Positions 41,369 through 51,588 of a DNA stretch of 64,000 nucleotides are shown piece after piece. This stretch comes from Azorinus chamasolen (taxonomy: Eukaryota; Mollusca; Bivalvia; Cardiida; Solecurtidae), in contig OY755236.1 of assembly GCA_963576725.1 (NCBI GenBank), positions 63,586,636 to 63,650,635 of the forward strand, given 5' to 3'. The notes beneath the pieces were generated by a model, which worked only from the letters and a program-made list of their open reading frames with translations, searched no databases and was not told the origin of the DNA. Numbering within the stretch: position 1 is the stretch's first letter; each line of letters starts with the position of its first letter. Made by a program: the position numbers and the translations under genes.

Positions 41369-42359
41369 TACGAGGGTTGTTCGAAAAGTTTCGGGACAAG
41401 TGCTGTAATTGTTTTATTTGTTAATATTTTGCTATGAAATTTTCATAAATGATAGCTTTGACTGTATCCTATTGATTTATTGCCAGAATTAAACTTAGGT
41501 GCGTGCAAGACGCAATATATTGTCACCACAGCAACGTCACATCGACGTGAGCGGGGCACCTTGGTATACTCAATAACGGTTTGTCTTTATATAGGTCTGA
41601 AACACTCAAATGTTCTCGAAATATTCCCCAGCATACTTTATACACTTCTGATGCCCATTTAGCCAAGAAGAGAAACAATTTTTGATTATTATTTTTTTCT
41701 GATGAAATGTTTCGAATGCACTCTCTGACAACCATTGGCAGGTCAATGACGTAGTCAAAACGTCAGCCTTGCAAGTTACAATTGATTGTCTGGAATAACC
41801 AAAACTCGCAAGGTGCAAGGTCTGAGGAGTATGGTATGTGCGCAATTATGTCAATTCCTCTCTTAGCAAGTATTTCCTTTGTTGAAGATGCGATATGGGG
41901 TGTTGCAATGTCATGATGCAGGTAGAATTTGCCGTCATTTTCTGGTCGCTTCTTCCTCACAGCCATGGTCAAATCACGTTGCAGCACCCGAAACGTGATA
42001 ATGAGTGCATGTATGCATAAATATCTATGTAACAATGAAATATTTTCATTATAGTTATCAAACAGTATTTTTATTCCATGTACAGTAAGAAATATTTTGA
42101 ATTCAAATTATTAAAAAGACTTAACTTCCTACCTTTGAGTAATACTGTCTTTGCATTGTGATGTCAAAGTGCCCCGCTCACGTTGACGTGACGTTGCTAT
42201 GGTGACAATATGTCGCGAGTTGCTTGTGCAAATATTTAAATATGGCAATAAATCAATAGGATACAGTCGCAGCTATTATTTATGAAACTTTCATAGAAAA
42301 ATATTAACAAATTAAAAAATTACAGCACTTGTCCCGAAACTTTTCGAACAACCCTCGTA
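41369..42359 (-). mobile_element. Mariner-like element with long TIRs, transposase decayed
   Basis: Flanking TA dinucleotides (41369-41370, 42358-42359) enclose CGAGGGTTGTTCGAAAAGTT and its inverse. Similarity between the ends extends nearly 190 bp on each side (through TGGCAATAAATCAATAGG and GACAATAT...GGGGCAC). The centre encodes minus-strand mariner transposase remnants. At 987 bp with long TIRs there is not enough room for a full transposase, so this is a deletion derivative. It ends 28 bp before exon 13. Confidence 0.9.
41563..42035 (-). pseudogene. Mariner transposase remnant (C-terminal part)
   Basis: Minus-strand frames show VRKKRPENDGKFYLHHD, then PYSSDLAPCEFWLF, then in a shifted frame KCIKYAGEYFENI. 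These match the mariner landmarks around the second and third catalytic acids and the C-terminus. The position expected to be the third Asp reads Glu (GAG), 34 residues after the HHD aspartate. The N-terminal domain and first catalytic Asp are missing, and at least one frameshift is present, so it cannot be functional. Confidence 0.85.
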
Positions 42360-42387
42360 TAAGAATTGTTTTTTGTTTTTGTTTCAG

Positions 42388-42555
42388 TCTATTGTGCTGA
42401 AGGCTATGAGGTTGAGAATAGTGATGCGAGGACTTGTAGACCTTGTGCTAGAGGCTCCTTCAAGACAAATGATGCTAAGTTTGAAAAGTGTAAGGAATGC
42501 AGCGAAAACACAACAGATGATATTGCTTCAACAACAGAGGACAACTGTATTGTGC
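42388..42555 (+). CDS. Exon 13: Eph-receptor-like Cys repeat 5
   Basis: Acceptor TTTTGTTTCAG at 42387 and donor GTGC|GTAAGT at 42556; phase 1-1, 168 bases, residues 688-742. It encodes YCAEGYEVENSDARTC, GSFKTNDAKFEKCKEC and TEDNCIV. Six cysteines; NTT is a possible glycosylation site. The whole pyrimidine tract lies in the 28 bases between the mariner end and the exon. Confidence 0.91.
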
Positions 42556-42633
42556 GTAAGTACCTGTGAGGTGCTTGTCACTGTTGTGCCTTGACCTCAG
42601 AATCAGAATCTATTTGACTTGAAACATACCTTG

Positions 42634-42795
42634 TACAGTAAAACCTCTCTATAATGACCACTAAATTACATCAAGTATTTTATGTTAAAGGCAGGAATGT
42701 TCTGTTTTACTTTCACCTTGCTTTAAGCAACCACCTGCCCAACAAACCAACAAATTAACACAATTTAGTGGCCATTATAGAGAGGTTTTACTGTA
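42634..42795. mobile_element. P1 MITE with deleted left hairpin arm
   Basis: Termini TACAGTAAAACCTCTCTATA and TATAGAGAGGTTTTACTGTA are perfect. The interior keeps only CTGTTTTACTTTCACCTTGC and the right arm GCTTTAAGCAACCACCTG. The stretch 42796-43075 that follows has no clear feature. Confidence 0.85.
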
Positions 42796-43077
42796 CTTAA
42801 TTAAACGCATTGTAAGGAAAGAGTTGTTTGAATCAATAAATTACAAAACTTGGTAGCTCACGTGACCAGAATCTGTTGCCTATATATGATTTTTGTTTCA
42901 ATCACTTTACTTTTCCTGTTCACTTCACTGATTCGATCACAGTAGATGCATTCCATTATGTTCTTTTCATTTTCTGCTGACTTGTGTCAGCAGTTGTTAT
43001 TAACATCAATTAAGAACCAATTTGAACTTAGTGATAATGTCTGTTGGGTTTTTTCGTAAAACCCAGAATTTTCTATC

Positions 43078-43322
43078 TCTTAACCAGTTCCCTGTTCTGT
43101 ATTCTTGTAAGAAATAATGACAACATGAATATTAATTAGTTAAATTTTTACAATATAAACTTTTCAAGGGAATGTTTTGCTTTGACAAAAACTGTAGAAT
43201 TTTATATCATGTTTAGAGCAAACAGAGCAGACCCTGATTAGACGGCTCCTATAGTAGCCATCTGATCTGGGCCTACTCTGTTTGCAAATGCATGAAAAAG
43301 CATTTATATGATGTAAAGGATT
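43078..43322. mobile_element. T1 MITE
   Basis: From TCTTAACCAGTTCCCTGTTC to GATGTAAAGGATTAA. The hairpin is GCAAACAGAGCAGACCCTGA facing GGCCTACTCTGTTTGC. Confidence 0.75.
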
Positions 43323-43405
43323 AAAAAGTTTTCTAAGGATTTGGCAATATTCAGATATTGTTGATATTCAGCTGAATTTATATATACTGTGAGATTTTGG
43401 TGTTT

Positions 43406-44335
43406 AATATGAGTCCTCCACTGGTTACCTGTTGGGGGACTATAGGTTTTCTGGATTCTGTCTGTCTGTCTGCCTGTCTGTCTGTCCGTCGGTCACACTT
43501 CGTGTCCGGGCCATATCTACTACAAGGGTAGGATTAATTAATTATAATTTCACATGTTGAACAAGCCTGATGAGAGGAATGTCATGGATACAAAATGTTG
43601 TTCACGAAATGAAATGTTCACATTATGACCCCCGGGCCAAAAATGGCCCTGTTCAAGGGCTTATCAGTTTTTCATAGGAAAATCTTTAAAAATCTTCTTC
43701 TCTGAAACTGTAAGGCCTAGACCTTTTATATATGGTATGTAGCATGGTCTAGTGGTCCTCTACAAAGATTGTTCAAATTATGACCCCCGGGTCAAAAATG
43801 GCTCTGCCTAAGGGCTTATCAGCTTTTCATAGGAACATCTTTAAAAATCTTCTTCTCTGAAACTGTATAGCCTAAACCTTTGGTATGTAGCATGATCTAA
43901 TGGTCCTCTACAAACATTCTTCAAATTATGACCTCCGGACCAAAAATGGCCCCACCCACGGGCTTATAAGTTAATCTTCTTCTGAAAAATCTTCTGAAAC
44001 TGTAAGGCCTAGACCTTTGATGTTTGGTATGAACATGATCTAATGGTCCTCTACAAATATGTAGCTTTTGCATGTGGTCCTCTGCTACGAATGTTCAACT
44101 TACGACCCTGACCTTTGAGGCGAAACTTGGCCCTGCCTTTGGGCTTATCACTTTTCATGGGAAAAAATATTAAATATTATTTTTCTCTGAAACCATAAGG
44201 TTTAGACCTTTAATTAATGGCATACTGCTTTGCCTTGTGATTCTCTACCAAGGTTGTACAAATGATGGCTTCTTGGTCAAAATGGGGTATATCAGGTGAG
44301 CGCTTCAGGGCCTCATGGCCCTCTTGTTTTCTTAA
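43406..44335. repeat. Dispersed element with roughly 165-bp tandem core and S1-like tail
   Basis: The head is GAGTCCTCCACTGGTTACC...GTCTGTCTGTC. About four cores contain GAAACTGTAAGGCCTAGACC, GGTCCTCTACAAA and AATTATGACCCCCGG. The tail, AGGTGAGCGCTTCAGGGCC...CCCTCTTGTTTTC, is shared with S1, suggesting a common tail on different cores. Confidence 0.75.
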
Positions 44336-44374
44336 TCAAAAGCTATCTGCAGTAACCAAATCTGTAGATAAGTA

Positions 44375-45309
44375 GAGTACTGGATTAATGTAAGAAGTAA
44401 TAACATCATGAATATTTATTTGCTGATTTTTATAATGGCATATGTACATGGGATATTCTACTTTATAGTCAGATCTATCATAATTTCATCAGCAAACAGA
44501 GCAAACCCTGAACAGGTGGGTCCTATAGGAGTAGTCTGGGTTTACACTGTGTGAAAAGGGGTGAAACATGTTTATATGAAGGAAGGGGTTAACACTTTCT
44601 CTCATTAATATTCAAGCAAAAATTCATAAACTGAATGTTTATAATGGCTACTGAAGCAAGGACTACCTTTTTAATGACAGAAACTGTAGAATCAGATTTA
44701 TATTTTGCCATATGCAAACAGAGCAGACTCTGATCTCCTACAGGAGCAGTCTGAGGTTGGTCTTCACACATTTGCAAACATATTAGACCCAGATCAGATA
44801 GGAACTGTCTGATCAGGGTCTGCTCTGTTTGCATATGGTATAGTATAGATCTGATTTTATAATTTCTGTCTGAGGCAATATATTCAATGTACATAATTAT
44901 GCTACCATACAAAGTCAGTTAATAAATATTCATGATGTCCATTATTCCATACATTAATATTGAACAGGGAAAAGGCTAAAACTGATTTGACTGTACCTTC
45001 ATTGTCATTGGTACCTCAGATAATCAATTTCAGAAGGCTTTGAATGTTATTTGAAGATTATTTGACGGATATAAATTTTGTCCCATCACATATTGTTCCA
45101 AAATAGTGTATGCAAATGGAGCATACTTTAGACTTTTTCTATCAACTAATTGTACACGTCTTATTGGTAGGGATGCCTTTACAAACAGTGTAGGCCAGGA
45201 TCATCTGATCAGGGTCTGCTCCATGTGCTTATGAAAGAATGTAGATTTTATCCTACAGTTTGTTCCATGGCCCAAAACTCACTTGTTCATAGGCAACTAT
45301 AAAATTCAG
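44375..45309. repeat. T1 MITE copies (44375-44593, 44590-44978) and fragment (45160-45309)
   Basis: The first ends GGAAGGGGTTAA and shares that TTAA with the next. The second is composite, with two hairpin cores (GCAAACAGAGCAGACTCTGA and GTCTGCTCTGTTTGC). A further fragment has ACAAACAGTGTAGGCCAGG. Confidence 0.65.
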
Positions 45310-45565
45310 TTAACCCTTCTCTTGCTGAATTTTAAAATACATTTCTCCTTCTTTACCCATGCCCTGTTGTATAGTTACATATATCTTCACTGTGTACAAA
45401 TATTTCGCTGTGCAATCACTGTTGTGGAGTGCACTGGTTGCATAATCAACTTATAAATAGTGCAGACCCTGATGAGACAGCTCCTGCTCCTGCAGGAGCT
45501 GTCTCATCTGGGTCTTCACTATTTACAGGTAGGTATATTGATGTAAATAGCAAGCGAAGGGTTAA
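45310..45565. mobile_element. T4 MITE, complete
   Basis: From TTAACCCTTCTCTTGCTG to TAGCAAGCGAAGGGTTAA, with TTAA at both ends. The hairpin is AAATAGTGCAGACCCTGATG facing CATCTGGGTCTTCACTATTT, with GCTCCTGCAGGAGC at the apex. Confidence 0.85.
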
Positions 45566-45677
45566 TATTTTGATACTCATGATGTCATTATTTCTTACAT
45601 GGATATTCATTGAGTAAAGGACTAATACATGTACTGCATACTTCTACTAGCTGGGTACCATGCTTTCTGTATTTCAG

Positions 45678-45857
45678 CAATTTGTGCAGCAGGACAGTAC
45701 ATTGTGGAAGGTGTATGTACAGCCTGCCCCATAGATACATTCTCTGATGTGGAGGAACCTTACACCAGTACAGAATGTGTTGCTTGTGGAGAATGTGCAG
45801 AGTGTGGTCTATTTGGAACTAAACAAGAAGGGTCAGACAGTGAAGACAAATGCATAA
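45678..45857 (+). CDS. Exon 14: Eph-receptor-like Cys repeat 6, eight cysteines
   Basis: Acceptor TGTATTTCAG at 45677 and donor ATAA|GTAAGT at 45858; phase 1-1, 180 bases, residues 744-802. It encodes ICAAGQYIVEGVCTACP, TECVACGECAECGLFGT and SDSEDKCI. Eight cysteines: the fourth to seventh form a C..C..C..C cluster instead of the usual two. Its last 30 bases are the seed of the tandem array that follows. Confidence 0.91.
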
Positions 45858-46125
45858 GTAAGTTAATCCATTCAGTCAGACAGTGAAGACAAATGCATAA
45901 GTAAGTTAGCACATTCAGTCAGAAAGTGAAGACAAATGCATAAGTAAGTTAATCCATTCAGTCAGACAGTGAAGACAAATGCATAAGTAAGTTAGCACAT
46001 TCAGTCAGACAGTGAAGACAAATGCATAAGTAAGTTAGCACATTCAGTCAGACAGTGAAGACAAATGCATAAGTAAGTTAGCACATTCAGTCAGACAGTG
46101 AAGACAAATGCATACTAAGTTAACA
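45828..46125 (+). repeat. 43-bp tandem array of the exon 14 end and its splice donor
   Basis: The unit starts GTCAGACAGTGAAGACAAAT and continues GCATAAGTAAGTTA. GTAAGTTA donors occur exactly every 43 bp at 45858, 45901, 45944, 45987, 46030 and 46073; a seventh copy (CATACTAAGTTA) is broken. Two spacer versions (AATCCATTCA and GCACATTCA) are intermixed. Using any downstream donor adds sequence with an in-frame TGA. Confidence 0.95.
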
Positions 46126-47478
46126 CATTCAATGAGGAAAACAGCTGGAATTTGCAAACACTGTAGAACCTGATGAGACAATCTACTCTGTTTCCAAAGG
46201 CGTAAAAAGGTGTATTTATGGTGTAAAGGGTTAACCCATTCCCTAATATTGATGCCTTTTGACGCCTCTGTGAAAGTCACTTTTTGAAACCGTTGCTCCA
46301 TAGGAGCAAAATTTAATGCCCTGTTTATCACAATGGATTCAAAACTACACACTTCTAAAAATTGCTTTTCTCTAGTAAATAGATTTGTTGAAAGAAGCTG
46401 GGTGTAAAAACAGTCTATGAGGTATTGGGTTAAATCGTCTAGATTTTTGTTTTACGGTTGTTATACATGGGTATGTATATGTCTCTGTTCCAATTAACGT
46501 GATGTACTGTATTGTTTTCCCCTTCAAGTAAAAACCTGATGTAATTGATATTCTGTTTATCACATAACTCTTTGCATGAATCCATGATGACCTATACAAC
46601 CAGTTTGGATCCAGATGAGATAATAAAATTGCTATCTTTTAGGATCAAAGCTATGTGACATTCTGACTATATTTTAAACTTTTACTCCATGAATATTCAT
46701 ATACAAAATAATGGCATCATGATTATTAATTAGATTAATTATTGTTTTAATAGCGTGTATGCTGTAATTTTTATCCATGGCAGAAAGTGTAGAATCATAT
46801 CTGTATTGTATTATAAGCAACAACAGACCCTGATCAGACTTATGAACAGGTGATATTTTGGCCATGGCAGAAACTATAAAATCAGATCTATATTATCCCT
46901 TTACCCTAATATAAACATGTTTTTATGCATTTGCAAAAAGAGTAGACCCAGATCAGACGGCTCCTATACCCAGATCAGATGGCTCCTATTGGAGCCGTCT
47001 GATTAGGATCTGCTCTGTTTGCTAATGGAATTTGAAAGATCTGTTTCTTTACTTTCTAAAATGGGTACAAAATTCTACCTTCCCTATTTCATTGTAACTA
47101 TTTTGTTCATAAATATTCAGTAGGTTTTGAAATTTGGAATAAATATAGAACATGGAAAGGGTTAAAGTATAAGTAAACACAGCAGACCCAGATCAGACAG
47201 CTCCTCTAGGAGTCATCTAATCTGGGTCTACTCTGTTTTCAAAGGCAAAGAAATGCATATTTATGGAGTAAAGGATTAAAGAGAATAAAGGAAAAAGTAC
47301 CATTCATAATTACAGAGGACAATTATGGAATTATAAGCTATGAATTGAAACAAACTGAAGAATGGTGAATTCAATATAAATTTATGAACGATTTGGATTT
47401 GAATTTGAAAATAAAAATCCAAAGCACTGTAAATAATAATTTTGGCTCCACATTTGCAACATCAAAGTTCTTTTTCAG
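46126..47478. repeat. T1 fragments, T2 (46231-46433), T3 fragment (46560-46665), T1 (46675-46860, 46900-47164, 47165-47278)
   Basis: The T2 runs from TTAACCCATTCCCTAATATT to GGTATTGGGTTAA. The T1 at 46900 contains a duplicated GACGGCTCCTATACCCAGAT/GATGGCTCCTATTGG hairpin arm. The T3 fragment has GCATGAATCCATGATGACC and CAGTTTGGATCCAGATGAG. Confidence 0.65.
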
Positions 47479-47655
47479 AATACTGTGAAAAAGGAATGGA
47501 GCTAGTGAATGGAACCTGTGAAATGTGTAATCGAGGTTTCTACAAAGACAATGGGGATGATCTGACTCGGTTTGACTTGTGTAAGGCATGTTCTGATGAT
47601 GGAAGTGTGCTCACTGATGATGAGGGGTCAGAGAGCTTCGATGAATGCAACAAGC
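47479..47655 (+). CDS. Exon 15: Eph-receptor-like Cys repeat 7
   Basis: Acceptor TCTTTTTCAG at 47478 and donor AAGC|GTAAGT at 47656; phase 1-1, 177 bases, residues 804-861. It encodes YCEKGMELVNGTCEMC, GFYKDNGDDLTRFDLCKAC and ESFDECNK. Six cysteines, rich in Asp/Glu between cysteines 5 and 6. NGT is a possible glycosylation site. Confidence 0.91.
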
Positions 47656-47745
47656 GTAAGTTACATTTGAGCTGCATAACAGGAAAGCTGACAATAATTG
47701 GCAGACCAATTCAACCATTATTCCTTACAATGCTGACTTTTCAAA

Positions 47746-48813
47746 TACTGTAAAACAGGTTATATTCGCGTCATGATTATTTCGCGTAAATGTGATTCTG
47801 TATTTATTCGCGTCATGATGATTTCCCTACGGCATCCATCTCACTAAATTAACATAACAGAAAAAGAATCGTATAAAACGCGGCCGAATGCTGTAAAAAG
47901 GGCAAAGAATAAATTTCTGTCGAATGTATGTAATGGCCGTCGGCAATTTGGGGGTTATCAATCGATAATTGTGAACACGGTCTAGGGCTTTTATAGCATG
48001 CGTAAAGGCCTGTATTTACCAGCATTCAATTTTGTAATTTTTTTGAGAACTTTACCCAAAACTCGGATGTATGGCATAGCATGACACACCGGTCTACTGA
48101 TGAAATAGCGGAAATGTAAGCCACAAAGTTACTACTCATTTATACTTCGGGGTCTTATTTGGATCAAAACTGTCTGCAAAAGAAATGGTTATCACGATTT
48201 GTCCATTATGAGGCTAAAGGTTAAATCCGTGTCCTTATTGAAACTTGGATGGTAAACGTGTGAAAACAAATTGACAAGTTTGTGTATACGTGTTGATCTG
48301 TTAAATGCGGCTTGGGATAAGCCGGTATTCAATAGTCAAAATGAGTGAATTGTTTTTCACAAACACATAGAGTCAAACCTGTTTCAAATGTCCATAATTG
48401 TACAAAAACAACAAGATGTTATCTACGACAATTTATCACTTGCCGTACATGTATACATGTATGTATATAAGAGTAACTTCCCTTTTTCACAGAGATCAAT
48501 GAAGACGTGAAACATCCTTCCATTTTCTGGTCTTTGTTTTTTATATAAACACTTTTTGTTTACTAAACAAACTATTTATGGAAGCAATACACTTCATTCA
48601 AAATTTGTGTTGAACAAAGAATTGTATTAATGCAGAAAACAGATGGACGAGGACGTGATACAACTGACCATATTCCGGATATACCAATTTCGGACATTAC
48701 TCCATTTTATACTTGTTACTGATTTATTAGCGAAACTATTGAATTTGCGAGGCAACGCATTTGCGAATTAGCGCAAAATATATATTGTCGCTAATAAAAC
48801 CTGTTTTACAGTA
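47746..48813. mobile_element. TIR element TACTGTAAAACAGGTT, about 1.07 kb
   Basis: TA-flanked inverted ends: TACTGTAAAACAGGTTATAT on the left and AAAACCTGTTTTACAGTA on the right, followed inward by TTCGCG-type motifs (TATTTCGCGTAAAT; GCGAATTAGCGC). The interior has no recognisable ORF; short CpG-containing stretches (47870-48000) distinguish it from the surrounding sequence. Confidence 0.75.
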
Positions 48814-48837
48814 GACTATTCAAAAATTCAAACAGGT

Positions 48838-49240
48838 CATGCCCTTTCCCTCATATAAACGTGTTTTCACGCATTTGCAAACAGAGAAGACCCAGTTTAG
48901 ATGGCTTCTAGAGGAGCTGTCTGATCAGGGTCTGCTCTGTTTGCTATTGGAATCTAAAAGATTGGTTTCTTCACTTTCTAAAAATGGCTACAATGTTGCA
49001 CACTCTATATTTCATAATAATTATTTTGCCATGAATATTCAGTAGGTATTGAAATTCGGAATAAACATAGAACAGGGAAAGGGTTATGGTGAATATTTAG
49101 GGGTTATTTGAAAGAAATGTGTAATATTACAAACAGTGCTGACCCTGATTAGAGGGCTCCTCTAGGAGCCCTCTCATCTGGGTCTACACTGTTTGCAAGG
49201 AAAATTAGTGACTTGTGTCCCACACAGTAAGGGTTAACCA
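48838..49240. repeat. T1 MITE (48838-49086) and an ACAAACAGTG hairpin (49110-49240)
   Basis: T1 runs from ATGCCCTTTCCCTCATATA to CAGGGAAAGGGTTAT. The second palindrome, ACAAACAGTGCTGACCCTGA facing GGGTCTACACTGTTTGC with GGGCTCCTCTAGGAGCCC at its apex, ends near AAGGGTTAA. Confidence 0.75.
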
Positions 49241-49345
49241 AGATATAGAAAAAATAGAATGTTTTGGAAAAGATAAAGCTGCACTAGCTCAAACAATGCT
49301 TATAGTGTACTGTCACATCAATTGTCTGACTGCACTCAGAGCTGC

Positions 49346-49535
49346 AGTAAAACCTCTCTATAGCAGCCACGAAATTGTATTACTTAGATGGTATTTAGGG
49401 CAGGTGGCTGCTTAAAGCAAGATGAAGGTAAAACAGAACATGCCTATACTTTCACTTTACTTTAAGCAGCGACCTGCCTCTAACACAAAATACCTGATGT
49501 AATTTTTTGGCCGTTATAGAGAGCTTTTACTGTAC
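49346..49535. mobile_element. P1 MITE
   Basis: From GCAGTAAAACCTCTCTATAG to TATAGAGAGCTTTTACTGTA. The hairpin is GCAGGTGGCTGCTTAAAGC facing CTTTAAGCAGCGACCTGC, with a shortened apex. Confidence 0.8.
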
Positions 49536-49559
49536 ATTTGTATATTGTATATTGAAGAC

Positions 49560-50753
49560 CTTACAGGAGTGTTATTTAACTGTTTACCCCATAGATATGC
49601 ATTTTGATGGCTTTGCAAATAGGGTAGACCCAGATCAGATGATTCCTGTTGGAGCCATATGATCAGTGTCTACTCTGTAGGTTAATGAAATAATGTAGAT
49701 CTGATTATACAGTTTCTGTCATGATAAAAAAAATCATCGTGCCATAATGAAATTACAGTTAATCTATGTTATTAATACTTTTATGAATTGATTCATCATT
49801 ACATACACCAGAGGCTTGTCTTGCCAAAGATCACATAATCATAGGTTTAAACATACATGTAATTATGATTTTTGCATCTGAAAGTTGGGATCGTCAAATG
49901 TTAAAATTGATTTGTAGGTGTTTCAAAGTATTTGTTGCCATGATAATTGAATGGTGGGCTTTGATTGGTGGAAATTAAGATATTGTTCAACAAATTTAGA
50001 TATTGTTTGATTTTCCAAAAGTTGGTTTGTCTGGATATTTTGTTATTCTGAATTGATTGGTTGGTGTTTTGAAAGTATTGGTTGCCAATAATAACCAAAT
50101 GGTTGGCTCTGATTGGTCAAAATTTAAATATTATTCGACGAAATTAAGAATTATTTTTTTTCATTTTTCTGAAAATCAGTATGAAGGAATATTTCAGTAC
50201 TTATAGATTGATGTTTATGTGTTTTAAAAGTTGTCATGGTAACCATATTGTGGGCTCGCATTGGTTGAAATTTTATAACTTGTTGGATTTTTATGAAAAT
50301 TGGCATGTAGGAGTATTTTGGTATCCCACAATCAGTTGTAGGTGTTACAAAGGAGTCGGTTGCCATAGTAATGGAAGGGTTGCCACTGATTGGTGGAAAC
50401 TTAGAACTTGTTGGATTGTGCTGAACATTTTTTTGTTGGAATATTTTGGTACTAAGAAATAATTGGTAGGAGGTATGTATTTGGTGCCATGGTAACTGAA
50501 TGGTTGGCTCAAATTGGTAGAAATTTAGATATTGTTCAATTTTGTTGAAAATTGGTATGTAGGGGTATTTTGCTACCCAAAACTCAATAGTACATGTTTC
50601 AAAAGAGTTGGTTTCCAAAGTAACAGGTTGGTGACCTAAGATTGGTCATGATTTAGATATAATTCTCTACAAAACTTTACCTTTCAGATCTTACAGTATT
50701 ACCATCCTTTCCTGTTTCTCTGAATTTATTTCAGTTTTTTTTTTCCATTTCAG
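49560..50753. repeat. T1 copy (49570-49790) and I1 tandem array (49900-50650)
   Basis: I1 units of about 110 bp contain GGTTGCCATAGTAATGG, GGGCTTTGATTGG and AAATTTAGATATTGTTC motifs; about six diverged units are visible. A 155-codon minus-strand ORF here is a repeat translation. Confidence 0.7.
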
Positions 50754-50942
50754 CTATCTGTACCGCCGGCCAATATATCAAATTGGATGGAACTTCCTAT
50801 GTTTGTGAGGATTGTACATTTGACCAGTATCAGGTCCTAGACTCTCCTACATCTAGAATCAACTGCACAGTATGTCCTACAATTGGGGACATTTTACAAG
50901 GGACCAGCAAAGTAGGAGCCAGCAGTGCAGATGAATGTAAAC
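50754..50942 (+). CDS. Exon 16: Eph-receptor-like Cys repeat 8
   Basis: Acceptor TTTCCATTTCAG at 50753 and donor AAAC|GTGAGT at 50943; phase 1-1, 189 bases, residues 863-924, the longest repeat. It encodes ICTAGQYIKLDGTSYVCEDC, NCTVCPTIGDIL and SADECK. Six cysteines; NCT is a possible glycosylation site. Confidence 0.91.
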
Positions 50943-51420
50943 GTGAGTAGTCCCTCAAAAACATCTGTAGCTTATACAAGCTTTATCACTAAAAATCGCA
51001 TCTGCATTGAGCCCTTTACTCCATAAATACACATTTTAACTCTTTGCATGCTAGCGGTGGAACTGTGATTACCTATGCAAACAGTTTGGATCCAGATGAG
51101 ACGCCGCATAATGCGTCGTCTCATCAGGATCCAAACTGTTTGTGACCTTGATCATAGTTTTGCGAAGAAATGAGAGAAATTTTATAGTTAGAAGTGAAGC
51201 AGACGACAATTGTTGCAGACAAAATTTTACTTAGCGTGCAAAGAGTTAATGTCAGTTTGGCAGTCTGATAGCGATGTTCATGTCTGGGCTAGTGAACATA
51301 GTGTCCTTCAACTGTAGGCCTTCATCGAGGGAAAGAGTTAAACAAGCAATATTTCTTGTCTGACTGTTAGTATAGATGTTTTTGTATTTGTAACAAATGT
51401 TCTCTTTAATTTGAATACAG
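50943..51420. repeat. T3 MITE (51036-51249) inside a T1 left end, then a 55-bp direct repeat
   Basis: T3 is TTAACTCTTTGCATGCTAGC to GCGTGCAAAGAGTTAA, with ACAGTTTGGATCCAGATGAG facing CATCAGGATCCAAACTGTTT. It follows the T1-like GCCCTTTACTCCATAAATAC. The stretch 51250-51303 (GTCAGTTTGGCAGTCTGATA...) recurs at 52386-52439. Confidence 0.8.
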
Positions 51421-51588
51421 CTGTATGCCCAGGAGGTGAAGAGTATGATGAGACATTCAAAGAGTGTACAAAATGTCCTGTAGAACAGTACAAAGAGGAC
51501 AGTGACAGGTTTGGAATGTGCCAGGACTGTCCAGATGGTTATGTAGCAGCAGCGGAAGGTTCTACCTCAGAAGGCGATTGCACAGTCC
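51421..51588 (+). CDS. Exon 17: Eph-receptor-like Cys repeat 9
   Basis: Acceptor TTGAATACAG at 51420 and donor GTCC|GTAAGT at 51589; phase 1-1, 168 bases, residues 926-980. It encodes VCPGGEEYDETFKECTKC, QYKEDSDRFGMCQDC and STSEGDCTV. Six cysteines. Confidence 0.92.

Noticed and set aside
45310..45617. ORF containing NSADPDETAPAPAGAV as a gene
   Set aside because: This peptide type (ADPDQTAPAG) is the translation of T1/T4 hairpins and recurs at many places in the window on both strands.
50151..50618. 155-codon minus-strand ORF
   Set aside because: Lies fully in the I1 tandem array and repeats the same peptide with drift; no motif or splice support.
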